Positions 7,533 to 18,053 are shown, counted from the stretch's first letter. The stretch: DNA of 64,000 nt from Streptomyces phaeoluteigriseus (GCF_001896135.2 NZ_MPOH02000016.1:332774-396773); one strand, 5' to 3'. Translations and numbers: made by a program. Notes: generated from the sequence alone by a model not told the origin.

Positions 7533-8780
7533 ATGACGGACAGTAGGCGGCGCAGGGGTCTCATGACCGCGTCCGCACTGCTCGGCGGTGTTCTGGTGCT
7601 CTCTGCGTGCTCGGGCGGCGACAGTGACGCCTCCGAGAGTGGGGGCAGTTCCTCGCAGGCCCAGGCCGACGAGGCGGCGGCCCAGAAGTCCTCCGAGGCC
7701 CAGATCAAGATCACACCTGCGGACGGCTCGAACAACGCCTCCATCAACAACTCCGCGACCGTCTCCGTGAGCAAGGGCACGCTCACCCAGGTGACGATGA
7801 CCGCGGCCGACGGCAGCACGGTGGCGGGCGAGCTGTCCGCCGACAAGACCAGCTGGAAGCCCAGCGTCCAGTTGGAGCGTTCGACCACCTACAAGCTGTC
7901 GGCGACCGCGAAGGACGCGGAGGGCCAGGAGGCCCACGAGAACGCCTCCTTCACCACGGTCTCCCCGGACAACAGCTTCATAGGCAACTTCACGCCGGAG
8001 GACGGCTCGACCGTCGGCGTGGGCATGCCGGTCTCCATCAACTTCAACAAGGAGATCACCAACAAGGCCGCCGTCCAGAAGGGCATCACGGTCAACACCA
8101 CCAGCGGCCAGGAAGTCGTCTGCCACTGGTTCAGCACCACCCGCATGGACTGCCGCCCCGAGGACTACTGGCAGGAGAACTCCACCGTCACGCTGAAGCT
8201 CGCGCTCGACGGTGTCGAGGGGGCCGACGGGGTCTTCGGAGTCCAGCAGAAGACCGTCACCTTCAAGATCGGCCGCAATCAGGTCACGTACGTCGACGCC
8301 AAGACCAAGCAGATGAAGGTCATGCAGGACGGCAAGACCGTGCGGACCATCCCGATCTCGGCCGGCTCGCCCGACAACAAGACGTACGAGGGCCAGATGG
8401 TGATCTCCGAGAAGTTCAAGGAGACCCGGATGAACGGCGCGACGGTCGGCTTCACCGACGACGACGGCAAGGGCGAGTACGACATCAAGGACGTGCCGCA
8501 CGCCATGCGTCTGACCAGCTCCGGCACCTTCCTGCACGGCAACTACTGGGGCGCGAAGTCCATCTTCGGCTCGGTGAACACCAGCCACGGCTGCGTCGGC
8601 CTGTCCGACACCAAGGGCGCCGACGACCCGAACACCCCGGCCGCCTGGTTCTACGACAACTCGATCGTCGGTGACGTCGTCGTGGTCCAGAACACCGGCG
8701 ACAAGACCGTCGCGCCGGACAACGGCCTCAACGGCTGGAACATGGACTGGGCGCAGTGGAAGGCCGGTTCGGCCGCCTGA
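7533..8780 (+). CDS. lipoprotein L,D-transpeptidase (YkuD domain)
   Basis: Makes 3-3 cross-links in peptidoglycan outside the membrane. 415 residues: lipoprotein signal with lipobox LSAC (Cys26), two Ig-like beta domains (about 55-250), then the YkuD catalytic domain with HGNYWG (from His335) and SHGCVGL carrying the nucleophile Cys354. The ATG at 7533 is chosen over 7518 because GGAGAAG at 7520-7526 is correctly spaced for it. The palindrome and ECF-type promoter upstream suggest envelope-stress control. Confidence 0.93.
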   Translation: MTDSRRRRGLMTASALLGGVLVLSACSGGDSDASESGGSSSQAQADEAAAQKSSEAQIKITPADGSNNASINNSATVSVSKGTLTQVTMTAADGSTVAGELSADKTSWKPSVQLERSTTYKLSATAKDAEGQEAHENASFTTVSPDNSFIGNFTPEDGSTVGVGMPVSINFNKEITNKAAVQKGITVNTTSGQEVVCHWFSTTRMDCRPEDYWQENSTVTLKLALDGVEGADGVFGVQQKTVTFKIGRNQVTYVDAKTKQMKVMQDGKTVRTIPISAGSPDNKTYEGQMVISEKFKETRMNGATVGFTDDDGKGEYDIKDVPHAMRLTSSGTFLHGNYWGAKSIFGSVNTSHGCVGLSDTKGADDPNTPAAWFYDNSIVGDVVVVQNTGDKTVAPDNGLNGWNMDWAQWKAGSAA

Positions 8781-8914
8781 CGCACATCCCGCTCACCGTC
8801 CGCCGGTCGCCGCCCCCAGGGGCGCACCGGTGTTTCCGGGGCCGACACAGCCTTCTCATGCTCCTCTTATCTCAGCCTTATGGCTTCATCACGGGCCGTA
8901 CCTAGCTTGCGGCC

Positions 8915-10357
8915 ATGTTCTTCACCTACCTGAGGCGCGAACTGCGCCGCCGCAGAAGAGCGGCCCTCGTCGTCGCCTCCGGACTGGCCCTGGGCATCGC
9001 GCTCGTCATCGTCGTCACCTCCGTCTCCTCCGGCATGGGGAAGGCCCAGGACAAGGTCCTCCAGTCCCTGTACGGCCTGGGCACGGACATGACGGTCACC
9101 AAGGCGGCGGCGCCCACCGCCGACACCTCCGAGCGTCCGCGCTTCCAGTTCGACGCGCAGGACGGCGACTCCGACGCCGAGCAGAGCAGCGACCGCGTCA
9201 TGGTCCAGGGCTTCCAGACCCTGTCGACCGCCACCGTCACCGAGGTCGGCGAGCAGAGCGGCGTCTCCGACGCGGTCGGCGGGCTGAGCCTCCAGGTCAT
9301 CAAGGTCAACGGCCAGTTCACCCGCGGCCAGTTCCAGCAGGGTGAGGGAGGCGGCCAGCAGGGCGGACCCGGCGGCACCGGCCAGCCGCAGGGCGAAGTG
9401 CAGGGCGGCGGCGCGAACTTCGACGTCGACAACTACTCGGTCTTCGGCACCGACGTCACGGAGCCCGCGCTCGGCCCGCTGACCTCCTCCAAGATCACCA
9501 GCGGCCGTACCTTCAAGACCACCGAGACGAACGCCGAGGTCGCCGTCGTCGACTCGGCCTACGCCAAGGAGAAGAAGCTCAAGGCCGGTTCGACGGTCAC
9601 GATCAAGAGCGTCAAGTACAGCGTCATCGGCATCGCCACCGCCGACAGCGGCGACGCCGCCGCCAACGTCTACATCCCGCTGACGCAGGCTCAGACGCTC
9701 AGCGACTCCAAGGACAAGGTCACCACGGTCTACGTCCGGGCGACCGACTCGCAGAAGATCGACAGCGTCAAGTCCGCGATCCAGAAGAACGTCTCGGGTA
9801 CGACGGTGACGACCTCCGCCGACCTCGCCGACACCGTCTCCGGCTCCCTCTCCACGGCCTCCTCGCTGGCCACCAGCGTCGGCAAGTGGCTGTCCGTCGC
9901 GGTGCTCGTCGCCGCGTTCCTGGTCGCCGGACTGCTCACCTCCTCGGCGGTGTCCCGGCGCGTGCGGGAGTTCGGCACGCTGAAGGCCCTGGGCTGGAAG
10001 TCCGGCCGGGTCACCGGGCAGGTCGTCGGCGAGGCCATGGTCAACGGCCTCCTCGGCGGCGCCCTGGGCATCGCGCTCGGCCTCGGCGGCGCCTACGTCG
10101 TGACCGCCATCAGCCCCACCCTCCAGGCCGAGATGGGCGGCGGCACCGGCGGCCAGGGCGGTCCCGGCGGCGGCTTCGGTGGCGGCCGGCAGGCGGCGGC
10201 CCGCACGCTCGACGTGGCGCTGACGGCGCCGGTCAGCGTCACGACGGTGGCCGTGGCGGTCGGACTCGCCGTCGCCGGCGGCCTGATCGCGGGGGCGTTC
10301 GGTGGCTGGCGGGCGTCCCGGCTCCGGCCGGCCGACGCGCTGCGGCGCGTCGAGTAG
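8915..10357 (+). CDS. MacB/FtsX-type ABC transporter permease
   Basis: 480 residues: one N-terminal membrane segment (about 20-38), a large extracytoplasmic domain (40-320) and three C-terminal membrane segments (about 325-345, 380-405, 440-465), the FtsX/MacB topology. Two Gly/Gln-rich insertions (about 144-170 in the outer domain and 405-425) are unusual and look like flexible spacers. It pairs with the ATPase 36 bp downstream. It probably moves a peptide, lipid or lipoprotein by mechanotransmission. Substrate unknown. Confidence 0.85.
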   Translation: MFFTYLRRELRRRRRAALVVASGLALGIALVIVVTSVSSGMGKAQDKVLQSLYGLGTDMTVTKAAAPTADTSERPRFQFDAQDGDSDAEQSSDRVMVQGFQTLSTATVTEVGEQSGVSDAVGGLSLQVIKVNGQFTRGQFQQGEGGGQQGGPGGTGQPQGEVQGGGANFDVDNYSVFGTDVTEPALGPLTSSKITSGRTFKTTETNAEVAVVDSAYAKEKKLKAGSTVTIKSVKYSVIGIATADSGDAAANVYIPLTQAQTLSDSKDKVTTVYVRATDSQKIDSVKSAIQKNVSGTTVTTSADLADTVSGSLSTASSLATSVGKWLSVAVLVAAFLVAGLLTSSAVSRRVREFGTLKALGWKSGRVTGQVVGEAMVNGLLGGALGIALGLGGAYVVTAISPTLQAEMGGGTGGQGGPGGGFGGGRQAAARTLDVALTAPVSVTTVAVAVGLAVAGGLIAGAFGGWRASRLRPADALRRVE

Positions 10358-10393
10358 TCCACCCCCTCACCTACCCCAGGAGCTGTTGTCCCC

Positions 10394-11074
<681 letters not shown>

Positions 11075-11145
11075 CGCGGTCCGCCGACCGCGCGGTTCCC
11101 CGACGCGGTACGGCGTCCCCGTGACCCGGTTCGCCGGGCGCTGAG

Positions 11146-11185
11146 CGAACGGCCCCCGGAACAGCAGCCTCCGGCGGGCCGTTCG
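11146..11185. terminator. hairpin terminator
   Basis: CGAACGGCCC at 11146-11155 pairs with GGGCCGTTCG at 11176-11185, with an inner CCGGA/TCCGG stem. It closes the ABC exporter operon. Confidence 0.7.
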
Positions 11186-11257
11186 TGCTTGCCCGGTCCA
11201 TGACGGCCGACCCGGGCACCACGGCCGGGACCGCCGGCACAGTCGTCGAGTACGGCT

Positions 11258-12181
11258 TCAGGCCGACAGCGGCGGCCCGGGAGCGGTGGAGCCCAGGCGG
11301 CCCGCGTCGGCGCCCCAGCTGGCCAGGAGGCGCAGGGCTTCCGCCGAGGGGGAGCCCGGGTCCGCGTGGTACGACACCATCGACTGCTCGCTCTCGCCGA
11401 GCAGCTGGAAGCCCTCGAAGTTCAGGGACAGGTCGCCCACCAGCGGATGCCGCAGCTTCTTCACGCCGTGGCTCTTCTCCTTGACGTCGTGGGTCGCCCA
11501 CAGCCGCCGGAAGTCCTCACTCTTGACCGACAGCTCGCCCACCAGCGCCGACAGCCGCGGATCGTCCGGATAGCAGCCGGCGTCCATCCGCAGGGTGCAC
11601 ACGATGTCGATCGCCTTCTGCTCCCAGTCCACGAACAGGTCGCGGTAGTCGGGCCGCAGGAACACCAGCCGCGCCCAGTTCCGCTCGGCGACCGGCAGCT
11701 CGCCCCAGTCCCCGAACACGGCCGCCGCCATCCGGTTCCAGGCGAGGATCTCCGCCCGCCGCCCGACGACGTAGGCGGGCACCCCGTCCAGCAGGTCCAG
11801 CAGCTGCCGCAGCGCCGGCCGCACCTGCTGGGCCCGGGCCGCGGGCTTCTTCTTGTGCTGCTTCGGCTTGGCGAGATGGGTCAGGTGGGCGTGCTCGGCG
11901 TCGGTCAGCTGCAGCGCGCGGGCGATGGAGTCCAGCACCTCCGCCGACACGTTCCGCCCGTTGCCCTGCTCCAGGCGCGTGTAGTACGCCACCGACACCC
12001 CGGCCAGCTGTGCCAGCTCCTCGCGCCGCAGCCCCGGCACCCGCCGGTGCCGCCCGAAGTCGGGCAGCCCCACGTCCTCCGGCTTCAGCCGGGCGCGCCG
12101 GGTGCGCAGGAACTCGCTGAGTTCGGCGCGCCGGTCCAGACGCCCGCCGGGCTGCGGTACGGCTTCGGCCTGTTCGTCCAT
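11258..12181 (-). CDS. XRE-family regulator with MmyB-like ligand domain
   Basis: 307 residues. A helix-turn-helix domain (about 15-90) contains RVPGLRREELAQLAGVS and YYTRLEQG, diagnostic of the MmyB group. A PAS-like MmyB ligand domain follows (about 105-300), thought to bind fatty-acid-like ligands. The gene is divergent from the alcohol dehydrogenase, a common arrangement in which such regulators control the neighbouring oxidoreductase. An ATG 15 bases upstream (12196) is also possible. Confidence 0.88.
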   Translation of the reverse strand: MDEQAEAVPQPGGRLDRRAELSEFLRTRRARLKPEDVGLPDFGRHRRVPGLRREELAQLAGVSVAYYTRLEQGNGRNVSAEVLDSIARALQLTDAEHAHLTHLAKPKQHKKKPAARAQQVRPALRQLLDLLDGVPAYVVGRRAEILAWNRMAAAVFGDWGELPVAERNWARLVFLRPDYRDLFVDWEQKAIDIVCTLRMDAGCYPDDPRLSALVGELSVKSEDFRRLWATHDVKEKSHGVKKLRHPLVGDLSLNFEGFQLLGESEQSMVSYHADPGSPSAEALRLLASWGADAGRLGSTAPGPPLSA

Positions 12182-12229
12182 GCATCCAGTATTCACGGTC
12201 GTACGCAGGCGATCCTGACCCCGCCAGTG

Positions 12230-12252
12230 GTAGGCACGGCGAACGTAGGCAC
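12230..12252. repeat. paired GTAGGCAC sites in the divergent promoter region
   Basis: GTAGGCAC occurs at 12230-12237 and 12245-12252 (period 15) in the gap between the MmyB-type regulator and the alcohol dehydrogenase. Possible binding sites of the regulator. Confidence 0.3.
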
Positions 12253-12350
12253 AGGTGAGGCCTGGGTGGACGCCCGGATACGGGGCAGGCTGGACGCCGT
12301 GCCCGGTCCGAAGGCAGACCGGGCGTACGACCCGCTAGGAGAACCCCGGC

Positions 12351-13391
12351 ATGACCACTGTTGCTGCGTACGCCGCCCCCTCCGCCAAGGCTCCCCTGGA
12401 GCGCACGACGATCGAGCGACGGGAGGTCCGCGAGTTCGACGTCCTGATCGACATCAAGTTCGCCGGCATCTGCCACTCCGACATCCACCAGGCCCGCGAG
12501 GGCTGGGGCGAGGCCATCTTCCCGATGGTGCCCGGCCACGAGATCGCCGGTGTCGTCACCGAGGTCGGCCCCGGTGTGACGAAGTTCGCCGTCGGCGACC
12601 GCGTGGGCGTCGGCTGCCTCGTCGACTCCTGCCGTGAGTGCGACAACTGCAAGGCCGGCCTGGAGCAGTACTGCACCGGCGGCAGCGTCGGCACGTACAA
12701 CGCCATCGGCAAGGACGGCGAGCCCACCTACGGCGGCTACGCGGAGAAGATCGTGGTCGACGAGAACTACGTCGTCCGCATCCCCGACGGCCTCGCCCTC
12801 GACGTGGCCGCCCCGCTGCTCTGCGCCGGCATCACCACCTACTCCCCGCTGAGGCACTGGAACGCCGGCCCCGGCAAGAAGGTCGCCGTCCTCGGCATGG
12901 GCGGCCTCGGCCACATGGGCGTCAAGATCGCGCACGCCCTCGGTGCCGAGGTGACCGTGCTGTCCCAGTCGCTGCGCAAGAAGGACGACGGCCTCAAGCT
13001 GGGCGCCGCCCACTACTACGCCACCAGCGACCCGAAGACCTTCGAGGAACTGGCCGGCACCTTCGACCTGATCCTGTCCACCGTCTCCGCCCCGCTCGAC
13101 CTGGACGCCTACCTGGCCCTGCTGAGGACGGACGGCGCCTTCGTGAACGTCGGCGCCCCCGAGGAGCCCGTCGCGCTCAACCTGTTCTCGGTGATCGGCG
13201 GCCGCAAGACCCTCGCCGGCTCCGGCATCGGCGGCATCCAGGAGACCCAGGAGATGCTGGACTTCTGCGCCGAGCACGGCCTCGGCGCGGAGATCGAGCT
13301 GATCAGCGCCTCCGAGATCAACGACGCCTACGAGCGCGTGCTGGCCAGCGACGTCCGCTACCGCTTCGTGATCGACACGGCGACCATCTGA
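12351..13391 (+). CDS. zinc-dependent alcohol dehydrogenase (YahK/CAD-like)
   Basis: 346 residues, medium-chain dehydrogenase that oxidises alcohols or reduces aldehydes with NAD(P). The catalytic-zinc ligands are in GICHSDIHQ and PGHEIAG. Four structural-zinc cysteines lie in DSCRECDNCKAGLEQYC. The nucleotide-binding loop is GMGGLGHMG. The sequence type is that of the broad-specificity NADPH aldehyde reductases. GGAGA upstream supports the ATG. It is followed by a strong terminator and is therefore monocistronic. Confidence 0.92.
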   Translation: MTTVAAYAAPSAKAPLERTTIERREVREFDVLIDIKFAGICHSDIHQAREGWGEAIFPMVPGHEIAGVVTEVGPGVTKFAVGDRVGVGCLVDSCRECDNCKAGLEQYCTGGSVGTYNAIGKDGEPTYGGYAEKIVVDENYVVRIPDGLALDVAAPLLCAGITTYSPLRHWNAGPGKKVAVLGMGGLGHMGVKIAHALGAEVTVLSQSLRKKDDGLKLGAAHYYATSDPKTFEELAGTFDLILSTVSAPLDLDAYLALLRTDGAFVNVGAPEEPVALNLFSVIGGRKTLAGSGIGGIQETQEMLDFCAEHGLGAEIELISASEINDAYERVLASDVRYRFVIDTATI

Positions 13392-13411
13392 CGTCCCGCG
13401 TCACCCCCGAC

Positions 13412-13438
13412 GGGCCCCCGGCAGCACGCCGGGGGCCC
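13412..13438. terminator. hairpin terminator
   Basis: GGGCCCCCGGC (13412-13422) pairs perfectly with GCCGGGGGCCC (13428-13438), loop AGCAC, followed by TCTTC. It sits between convergent genes. Confidence 0.85.
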
Positions 13439-13516
13439 TCTTCGTGCGTCGTCTCGTCCGCCCGACCGCCTGCCCAGCAGGCGGGTTCCGGGCCGGGGGG
13501 GAACGTTTGGCCGGGC

Positions 13517-14257
13517 TCAGCCTGCGGGGAAGGAGTCGCCCGCGCCGTAGGAGCGGACGAGGACTGCGCCGGCCGGTGCGGGGCGTACGGAGTGGGCGCG
13601 GCCCGGTCCGGCGACGTGCGCCCGTCCGTCCGCGACCCGCACCACCGTGTTCTCGTCGACGGCGACCCCGTGGGCGAGCCGCCCGTCCGCCACGACCGCG
13701 GCCAGCCGCGCCAGCGTCCCCCACTGCGCCGCGTGCACATCCACCCCGAACGGCACCAGCCCCAGTCCGGGCCGCACCTCGACCTCCTCCAGGTCCTCCG
13801 CGGTGTCCGGCGGGCACACCGCCACCCCGTCCACCAGCCAGCCGCCGAGCACCGCGTCCCGCGCGGCGATCACGGCCCCCGCGGAGAAACCGGCGTACGG
13901 CACACCCCGCTCCGCGAGCAGCGCGGGCAGGGTGTCGAGACACCCGCCGAACGCCTCGTGGTACGCCGGAGTCAGCCCACCGCACACCAGCAGCGCGTCC
14001 ACGTCCGCCGTCAGCGCCTCCGGCTCGAACGGTTCCCCGAGCGGCAGCAGCAGCGGCACCGGCGTGCAGTCGCCGGCCTTGCGCAGCAGCGTGTCGTACC
14101 GGCCGAAGAGATCGGCGCCTGCGCCCTCGTCGACGAGGACGCACAGCACGCGGGGCGCGGCCGCCGAGGCGGCGCGCAGGAACGGGCCGTAGACGGCGTC
14201 GGCGGCCGACTCGTCACTCCCGCCACCGATCAGGAACACGTCACTGCTGCCACTCAT
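13517..14257 (-). CDS. S51 family peptidase (peptidase E/cyanophycinase-like)
   Basis: 246 residues. The fold markers are LIGGGSDES near the N-terminus, the strand LLVCGGLTPAY, and the nucleophile elbow GFSAGA with Ser125. A His in VDVHAAQWG fits the serine hydrolase site. Family members cleave Asp dipeptides or cyanophycin. No cyanophycin synthetase is nearby, so dipeptide cleavage is more likely. Cytosolic, no signal peptide. Confidence 0.82.
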   Translation of the reverse strand: MSGSSDVFLIGGGSDESAADAVYGPFLRAASAAAPRVLCVLVDEGAGADLFGRYDTLLRKAGDCTPVPLLLPLGEPFEPEALTADVDALLVCGGLTPAYHEAFGGCLDTLPALLAERGVPYAGFSAGAVIAARDAVLGGWLVDGVAVCPPDTAEDLEEVEVRPGLGLVPFGVDVHAAQWGTLARLAAVVADGRLAHGVAVDENTVVRVADGRAHVAGPGRAHSVRPAPAGAVLVRSYGAGDSFPAG

Positions 14258-14356
14258 GCGGATCTCCCCCGGGGTTGTACGGATGACGCGTGGTAACTCA
14301 CGACCGGGTGGCCGCGCGCTCCCGTTTCTAGCAGAGCCTCGGCTGGGTCGCCGCGG

Positions 14357-14938
14357 TCAGCGGCCGGAGGGGTGGCGGGAGAGCCGGTCGGAGTGGCGGG
14401 CGCGCAGGCGGTCCCGTTCGTCGGGGGTGGTGAGGACGGCGTCCGCGCCGCCGTCGTAGGGGTGGAGGATGCGGCGCAGACCGGTGTCGGTGAGGAAGAC
14501 GTCGACGATCTCCTCGTCCGCGACGGCCCGCAGCAGGGCGTCGACACAGCCGGGCCGCCACGGCCGGACATCGGCGTAGAAGCGGTGGTAGGTGTGGAAC
14601 TCGGGGTCCGGATCCGACAGGTCCGGCTCCGTCCACCACAGGACGCCGTCCGGGTGCAGGTCCTGACGCGGTGTGGGAAAGCCGGCGGGCCCGTCCGCGG
14701 TGGACGACCAGTCGCCGGTCACCACGAACACGTCCTGGCCCGCGAAGAGTTCGTCGAGCACGGTGTTGTGGCGGTGCAGCACGGTCGCGTACTCGTCCTC
14801 GGACTCCGGGTAGCGCTTCGACCCGGGGAGGCTGTGGAACTGTACCCACCGGTCGGCGAACACGCCGCGGAAGGTGTGCGCGACGGGCGGGACGCGCGGG
14901 TGCCGCTCCCGCCAGAGCCGTGCCAGGTCCTCACTCAT
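14357..14938 (-). CDS. DUF3885 domain protein
   Basis: 193 residues. The segment RWVQFHSLPGSKRYPES followed by EYATVLHRHNTVLDELF is the hallmark of DUF3885, whose function is unknown. Its ATG overlaps the stop of the upstream gene (ATGAGTGA, 8 bp), so the two are translationally coupled and probably act together. Confidence 0.8.
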   Translation of the reverse strand: MSEDLARLWRERHPRVPPVAHTFRGVFADRWVQFHSLPGSKRYPESEDEYATVLHRHNTVLDELFAGQDVFVVTGDWSSTADGPAGFPTPRQDLHPDGVLWWTEPDLSDPDPEFHTYHRFYADVRPWRPGCVDALLRAVADEEIVDVFLTDTGLRRILHPYDGGADAVLTTPDERDRLRARHSDRLSRHPSGR

Positions 14939-15569
14939 CCTCGCGGCTCCACAGGGTCAGGTCACTGCTGGTGGCGACGGCGAGGGTGCGTCCGGAGGGG
15001 GAGAATCCGGCGGCGCGGAAGGTGGAGTGGGTCGAGTGGAAGACGTGCCACCACTTCTCGCCGTGCGGGCCGTCGTGCGGCAGTCCGTCGCCACGGGAGA
15101 GCAGGACGCGTTCGTTCGGCCAGGCCGGCTGGACGACCTCCACCGACCAGCCGTCCCCGGTGCCGGAGTGCAGCCCGCCGCCGAACAGGCCCGCGATGCG
15201 CACCCTGCTGCCGGCGATCGGACCCAGCCCCGGACACGACAGGTCCTCGCTCTCGTCGGGCGTGCCGTCCTCGGGCGCGGGGTCACGGTCGCGGGCGATC
15301 CGCTCGCCGGTGACGGCGTCGAAGAGGCCGTGACCGTCCTGCGAGACGACCATCACCAGGTCGTTCCCGCTGCCCGGATGCACGGCGAACCCGATCCCGA
15401 GCAGCCCGCCGACGGCGACGGGACATCCGGGGACGGGCCGCCAGGGCGCGGGCGCGGGAACCACCGGTGCGGCCAGCAGCCGGTCCCGCATGGCCGACTG
15501 GTAGTCGGACAGCCCGGCTCCGGGGTCCGGCCGCTCCAAGGAGGGGATTGTGGCGGTCCACTTCACCAT
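14931..15569 (-). CDS. hypothetical protein, beta-propeller-like fragment
   Basis: 212 residues from ATG at 15569 (MVKWTATIPSLERP), with GGGAG 11 bp upstream. An earlier in-frame ATG at 15647 gives an Arg/Glu-rich, unconvincing extension. The sequence has WD/TolB-like strands (AVHPGSGNDLVMVVSQDG, FSPSGRTLAVATSSDLTLW), which suggests a small bladed beta structure. It is coupled to the DUF3885 gene. I do not know the function. Confidence 0.7.
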   Translation of the reverse strand: MVKWTATIPSLERPDPGAGLSDYQSAMRDRLLAAPVVPAPAPWRPVPGCPVAVGGLLGIGFAVHPGSGNDLVMVVSQDGHGLFDAVTGERIARDRDPAPEDGTPDESEDLSCPGLGPIAGSRVRIAGLFGGGLHSGTGDGWSVEVVQPAWPNERVLLSRGDGLPHDGPHGEKWWHVFHSTHSTFRAAGFSPSGRTLAVATSSDLTLWSREDE

Positions 15570-15624
15570 CTGGTCATGCTCCCGGTGTTCTGTCTGGAGT
15601 TCTGTTCTGGGGCGCACGCGCCTC

Positions 15625-16726
15625 TCACCGTCCCTGGAGTCCGTCATAGGCGGCCATCACGATCTCCAGTCCCCGGTTGTCGTCGCCCGGGTCGCGCATC
15701 TGGTTCGTCACGTACGCGACGGCCATGCGCGTGGCGGGGTCGATCATCACGAGCGAACCGCCCCAGCCGCCCCAACCGTAGGTGTCACCGAAGATCGCGT
15801 AGCCGAGGCCCCAGGTCACCGGCATCCCCAGGACCCGGTCCTGGCCGCTGAACTGCTCCTCGCGCGCACGGTCACAGCCCGCCCGCGACAGCAGCCGCAC
15901 CCCGCGCACCGAGCCCCCGCAGGCCGGCACCGACTGCACGAGGGCGACCGAGCGGGCGTTGCCGTACCCGCTCGCGGCCGGGATCTGCGCACGCCGCCAG
16001 GCGACGCTGTTGCCGTCACGGACACGGATCGGCGTGGCCGCGGTCGGAACGGCATCGCCACCGGGGGGCGCTCGCGCGGTGGTCCCCGTCCCGTCCCGGC
16101 GGCGGGACGGTGGCCGCCACCCGGTGGTCGTGCTCGGCCGGCAGCCCCATACGGAAGTCCGCGCCCAGCGGTCCGGCGACCTCGGCGGCGAAGAACTCGC
16201 CGGGGCTCCGCCCGGTGATCCGGCGTACGACCTCACCCACGAGGAACCCCTGGGTGAGCGAGTGGTAGCCGGCCGCGGTGCCCGGCTCCCACCGCGGCGT
16301 CTGCGCTGCCAGCCGTGCCGTGGCGGCCGGCCAGTCGTACAGCTCGGCCACCGGCCCGTCCCAGTCGGGCAGACCGGCGGTGTGTGCGAGGAGATGGCTC
16401 ACCAGGACGCCCTCCTTGCCCGCCGCGGCGAACTCCGGCCAGTACCGGGCGACGGGCGCGGCCGGATCCAGTTCGCCGCGGTCGGCCAGCAGCAGGGCAC
16501 ACAGGGCGGTCATCGTCTTCGTGACGGACCAGACGTTGACGATGGTGTCCCGCTGCCACGGAACCGTCCGCTCCGCGTCGGCGAACCCGCCCCACACATC
16601 CACCACCGGCTCACCGTCCACGAAGACCGCCACCGAACCGCCGGCGTCCCCACGGTCCAGCGAAGCGGCCAACGCCGTCGGAACAGCGACGAACAGATGA
16701 TCGTACGAGCCCTGGATGTCGGCCAT
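15625..16726 (-). pseudogene. beta-lactamase-family serine hydrolase, frameshifted
   Basis: The N-terminal two thirds (from ATG 16726) carry the SxxK nucleophile in WSVTKTMTA and the LLAHTAGLPDWDG and YHSLTQGFLVGEVV segments of class C beta-lactamase-like esterases. The last third, with GWGGWGGSLVMIDPATRMAVAYVTNQM, is in another frame and ends at 15625. The total (1102 bp) is one base over a multiple of three. The switch lies at about 16060-16090, next to runs of six G and four C. Normal family size (about 367 residues) is restored by one base, so a sequencing indel is likely. Confidence 0.82.
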
Positions 16727-16735
16727 GCTCAGTAT

Positions 16736-17344
16736 CTAGCCCGCCCGGCCGGGGCAGGGGCAACCGAATTCCGCGGCGGGCGGGGCGGGGTAGGGACGTT
16801 CGGGCGGGAGCAGCCCGGCCGCCGCGTCGAGGTCGCCGTCGCTCACGTGGGCGCGTATCGCGCGGGCGAGCGGCGTCACGTCACGGACGGCGACCGTCCA
16901 CTCGTCGGCGTAACGCCGTGCGGCCTCCCCGGTGAGACCGAGTTGCAACGACCGGTACGGCAGAGCCCGCAGGCGCAGATCCCGCTCGGGATCCCACTGC
17001 ACGCGAGCGGGCGCACGCTTGAGCTGACGCTGCCAGGTCGCACGGTCGCCGTGCACTCCGCGCACGTAACCCGACAGACACGCGTGCCGCAACGCCCACT
17101 CGAAGCCGTCACGCGTGACCTCGACGGCAAGCACCGTCTCCTGTCCGGCCTTCTCGCCCCAGCCGCAGCGGTACATCATCCACAGGAACGACGGCTTGAT
17201 CCAGGTCATCCGGTCCCGCTTCCAAGCAGGCGGGAATCGGCCGTCGCGGGCGGCGGGCACGCCGATCTCCGGGGGGTACGCCTGGTAGACGGTGATCGTG
17301 GACTCCCCGTACAGGGCGCGGATCCGGCGTTGCGGTTCTTGCAT
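16736..17344 (-). CDS. DUF4291 domain protein
   Basis: 202 residues from ATG 17344 (MQEPQRRIRALYGESTITVY). The longer reading to 17653 has no coding character. The segments VYQAYPPEIG, RMTWIKPSFLWMMYRCGW and VQWDPERDLR are typical of DUF4291, an uncharacterised family that is widespread in Streptomyces. It ends 9 bp before the beta-lactamase-family gene and may share its transcript. Confidence 0.82.
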   Translation of the reverse strand: MQEPQRRIRALYGESTITVYQAYPPEIGVPAARDGRFPPAWKRDRMTWIKPSFLWMMYRCGWGEKAGQETVLAVEVTRDGFEWALRHACLSGYVRGVHGDRATWQRQLKRAPARVQWDPERDLRLRALPYRSLQLGLTGEAARRYADEWTVAVRDVTPLARAIRAHVSDGDLDAAAGLLPPERPYPAPPAAEFGCPCPGRAG

Positions 17345-17522
17345 GGCGTACAGCGTGCGGCGGACCGGAGCCGGGCGGCCACCGGTTTTGTTCGCGGGTC
17401 CGGTCGCAGGGGCTTGGAATCGCCTGGAGCCGTCGGACGTTGAGGGGAGTGGCCAGGGGCTGCCGGTGGTGTGTGAGCCCGGCGGCCCGAGTGACCGAGC
17501 TGACAGATATGGGAGGGTCGTA

Positions 17523-18038
17523 ATGGCCGCGCAGACGCAGAGGGCAGTACTGGCGGGCGGATGTTTCTGGGGGATGGAGGAGCTGATCCGCCGGCAGACG
17601 GGCGTGAAGGCGACCCGGGTCGGATACACCGGGGGTGACGTGCCGAACGCCACCTACCGTGATCACGGCACGCACGCGGAGGCCATCGAGATCCTCTTCG
17701 ACCCTGCGGAGACCGACTTCCGCACGATCCTGGAGTTCTTCTTCCAGATCCACGACCCGAGCACCAAGAACCGCCAGGGCAACGACATCGGTCTCAGCTA
17801 CCGCTCGGCGATCTACTACGTGGACGACGAGCAGAAGCGGATCGCCGAGGACACGATCGCGGACGTGAACGCCTCCGGACTGTGGCCGGGCGAGGTCGTC
17901 ACCGAGGTGGAGCCGGTCGGCCCGTTCTGGGAGGCCGAGCCCGAGCACCAGGACTACCTCCAGCGCTACCCGAACGGCTACACCTGCCACTTCCCGCGTC
18001 CGGGGTGGCGGCTGCCCGCCCGCGCGAACAAGGACTGA
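17523..18038 (+). CDS. msrA: peptide-methionine (S)-S-oxide reductase
   Basis: Repairs oxidised methionine in proteins. 171 residues, the standard single-domain size. The catalytic Cys14 lies in GGCFWGMEE, and VGYTGGDVPNATYRDH and QIHDPST are conserved. The ATG is preceded by GGGAGGG. It is divergent from the DUF4291 gene and convergent with the next gene. Confidence 0.96.
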   Translation: MAAQTQRAVLAGGCFWGMEELIRRQTGVKATRVGYTGGDVPNATYRDHGTHAEAIEILFDPAETDFRTILEFFFQIHDPSTKNRQGNDIGLSYRSAIYYVDDEQKRIAEDTIADVNASGLWPGEVVTEVEPVGPFWEAEPEHQDYLQRYPNGYTCHFPRPGWRLPARANKD

Positions 18039-18053
18039 CGGCGAGGCGCCCGG

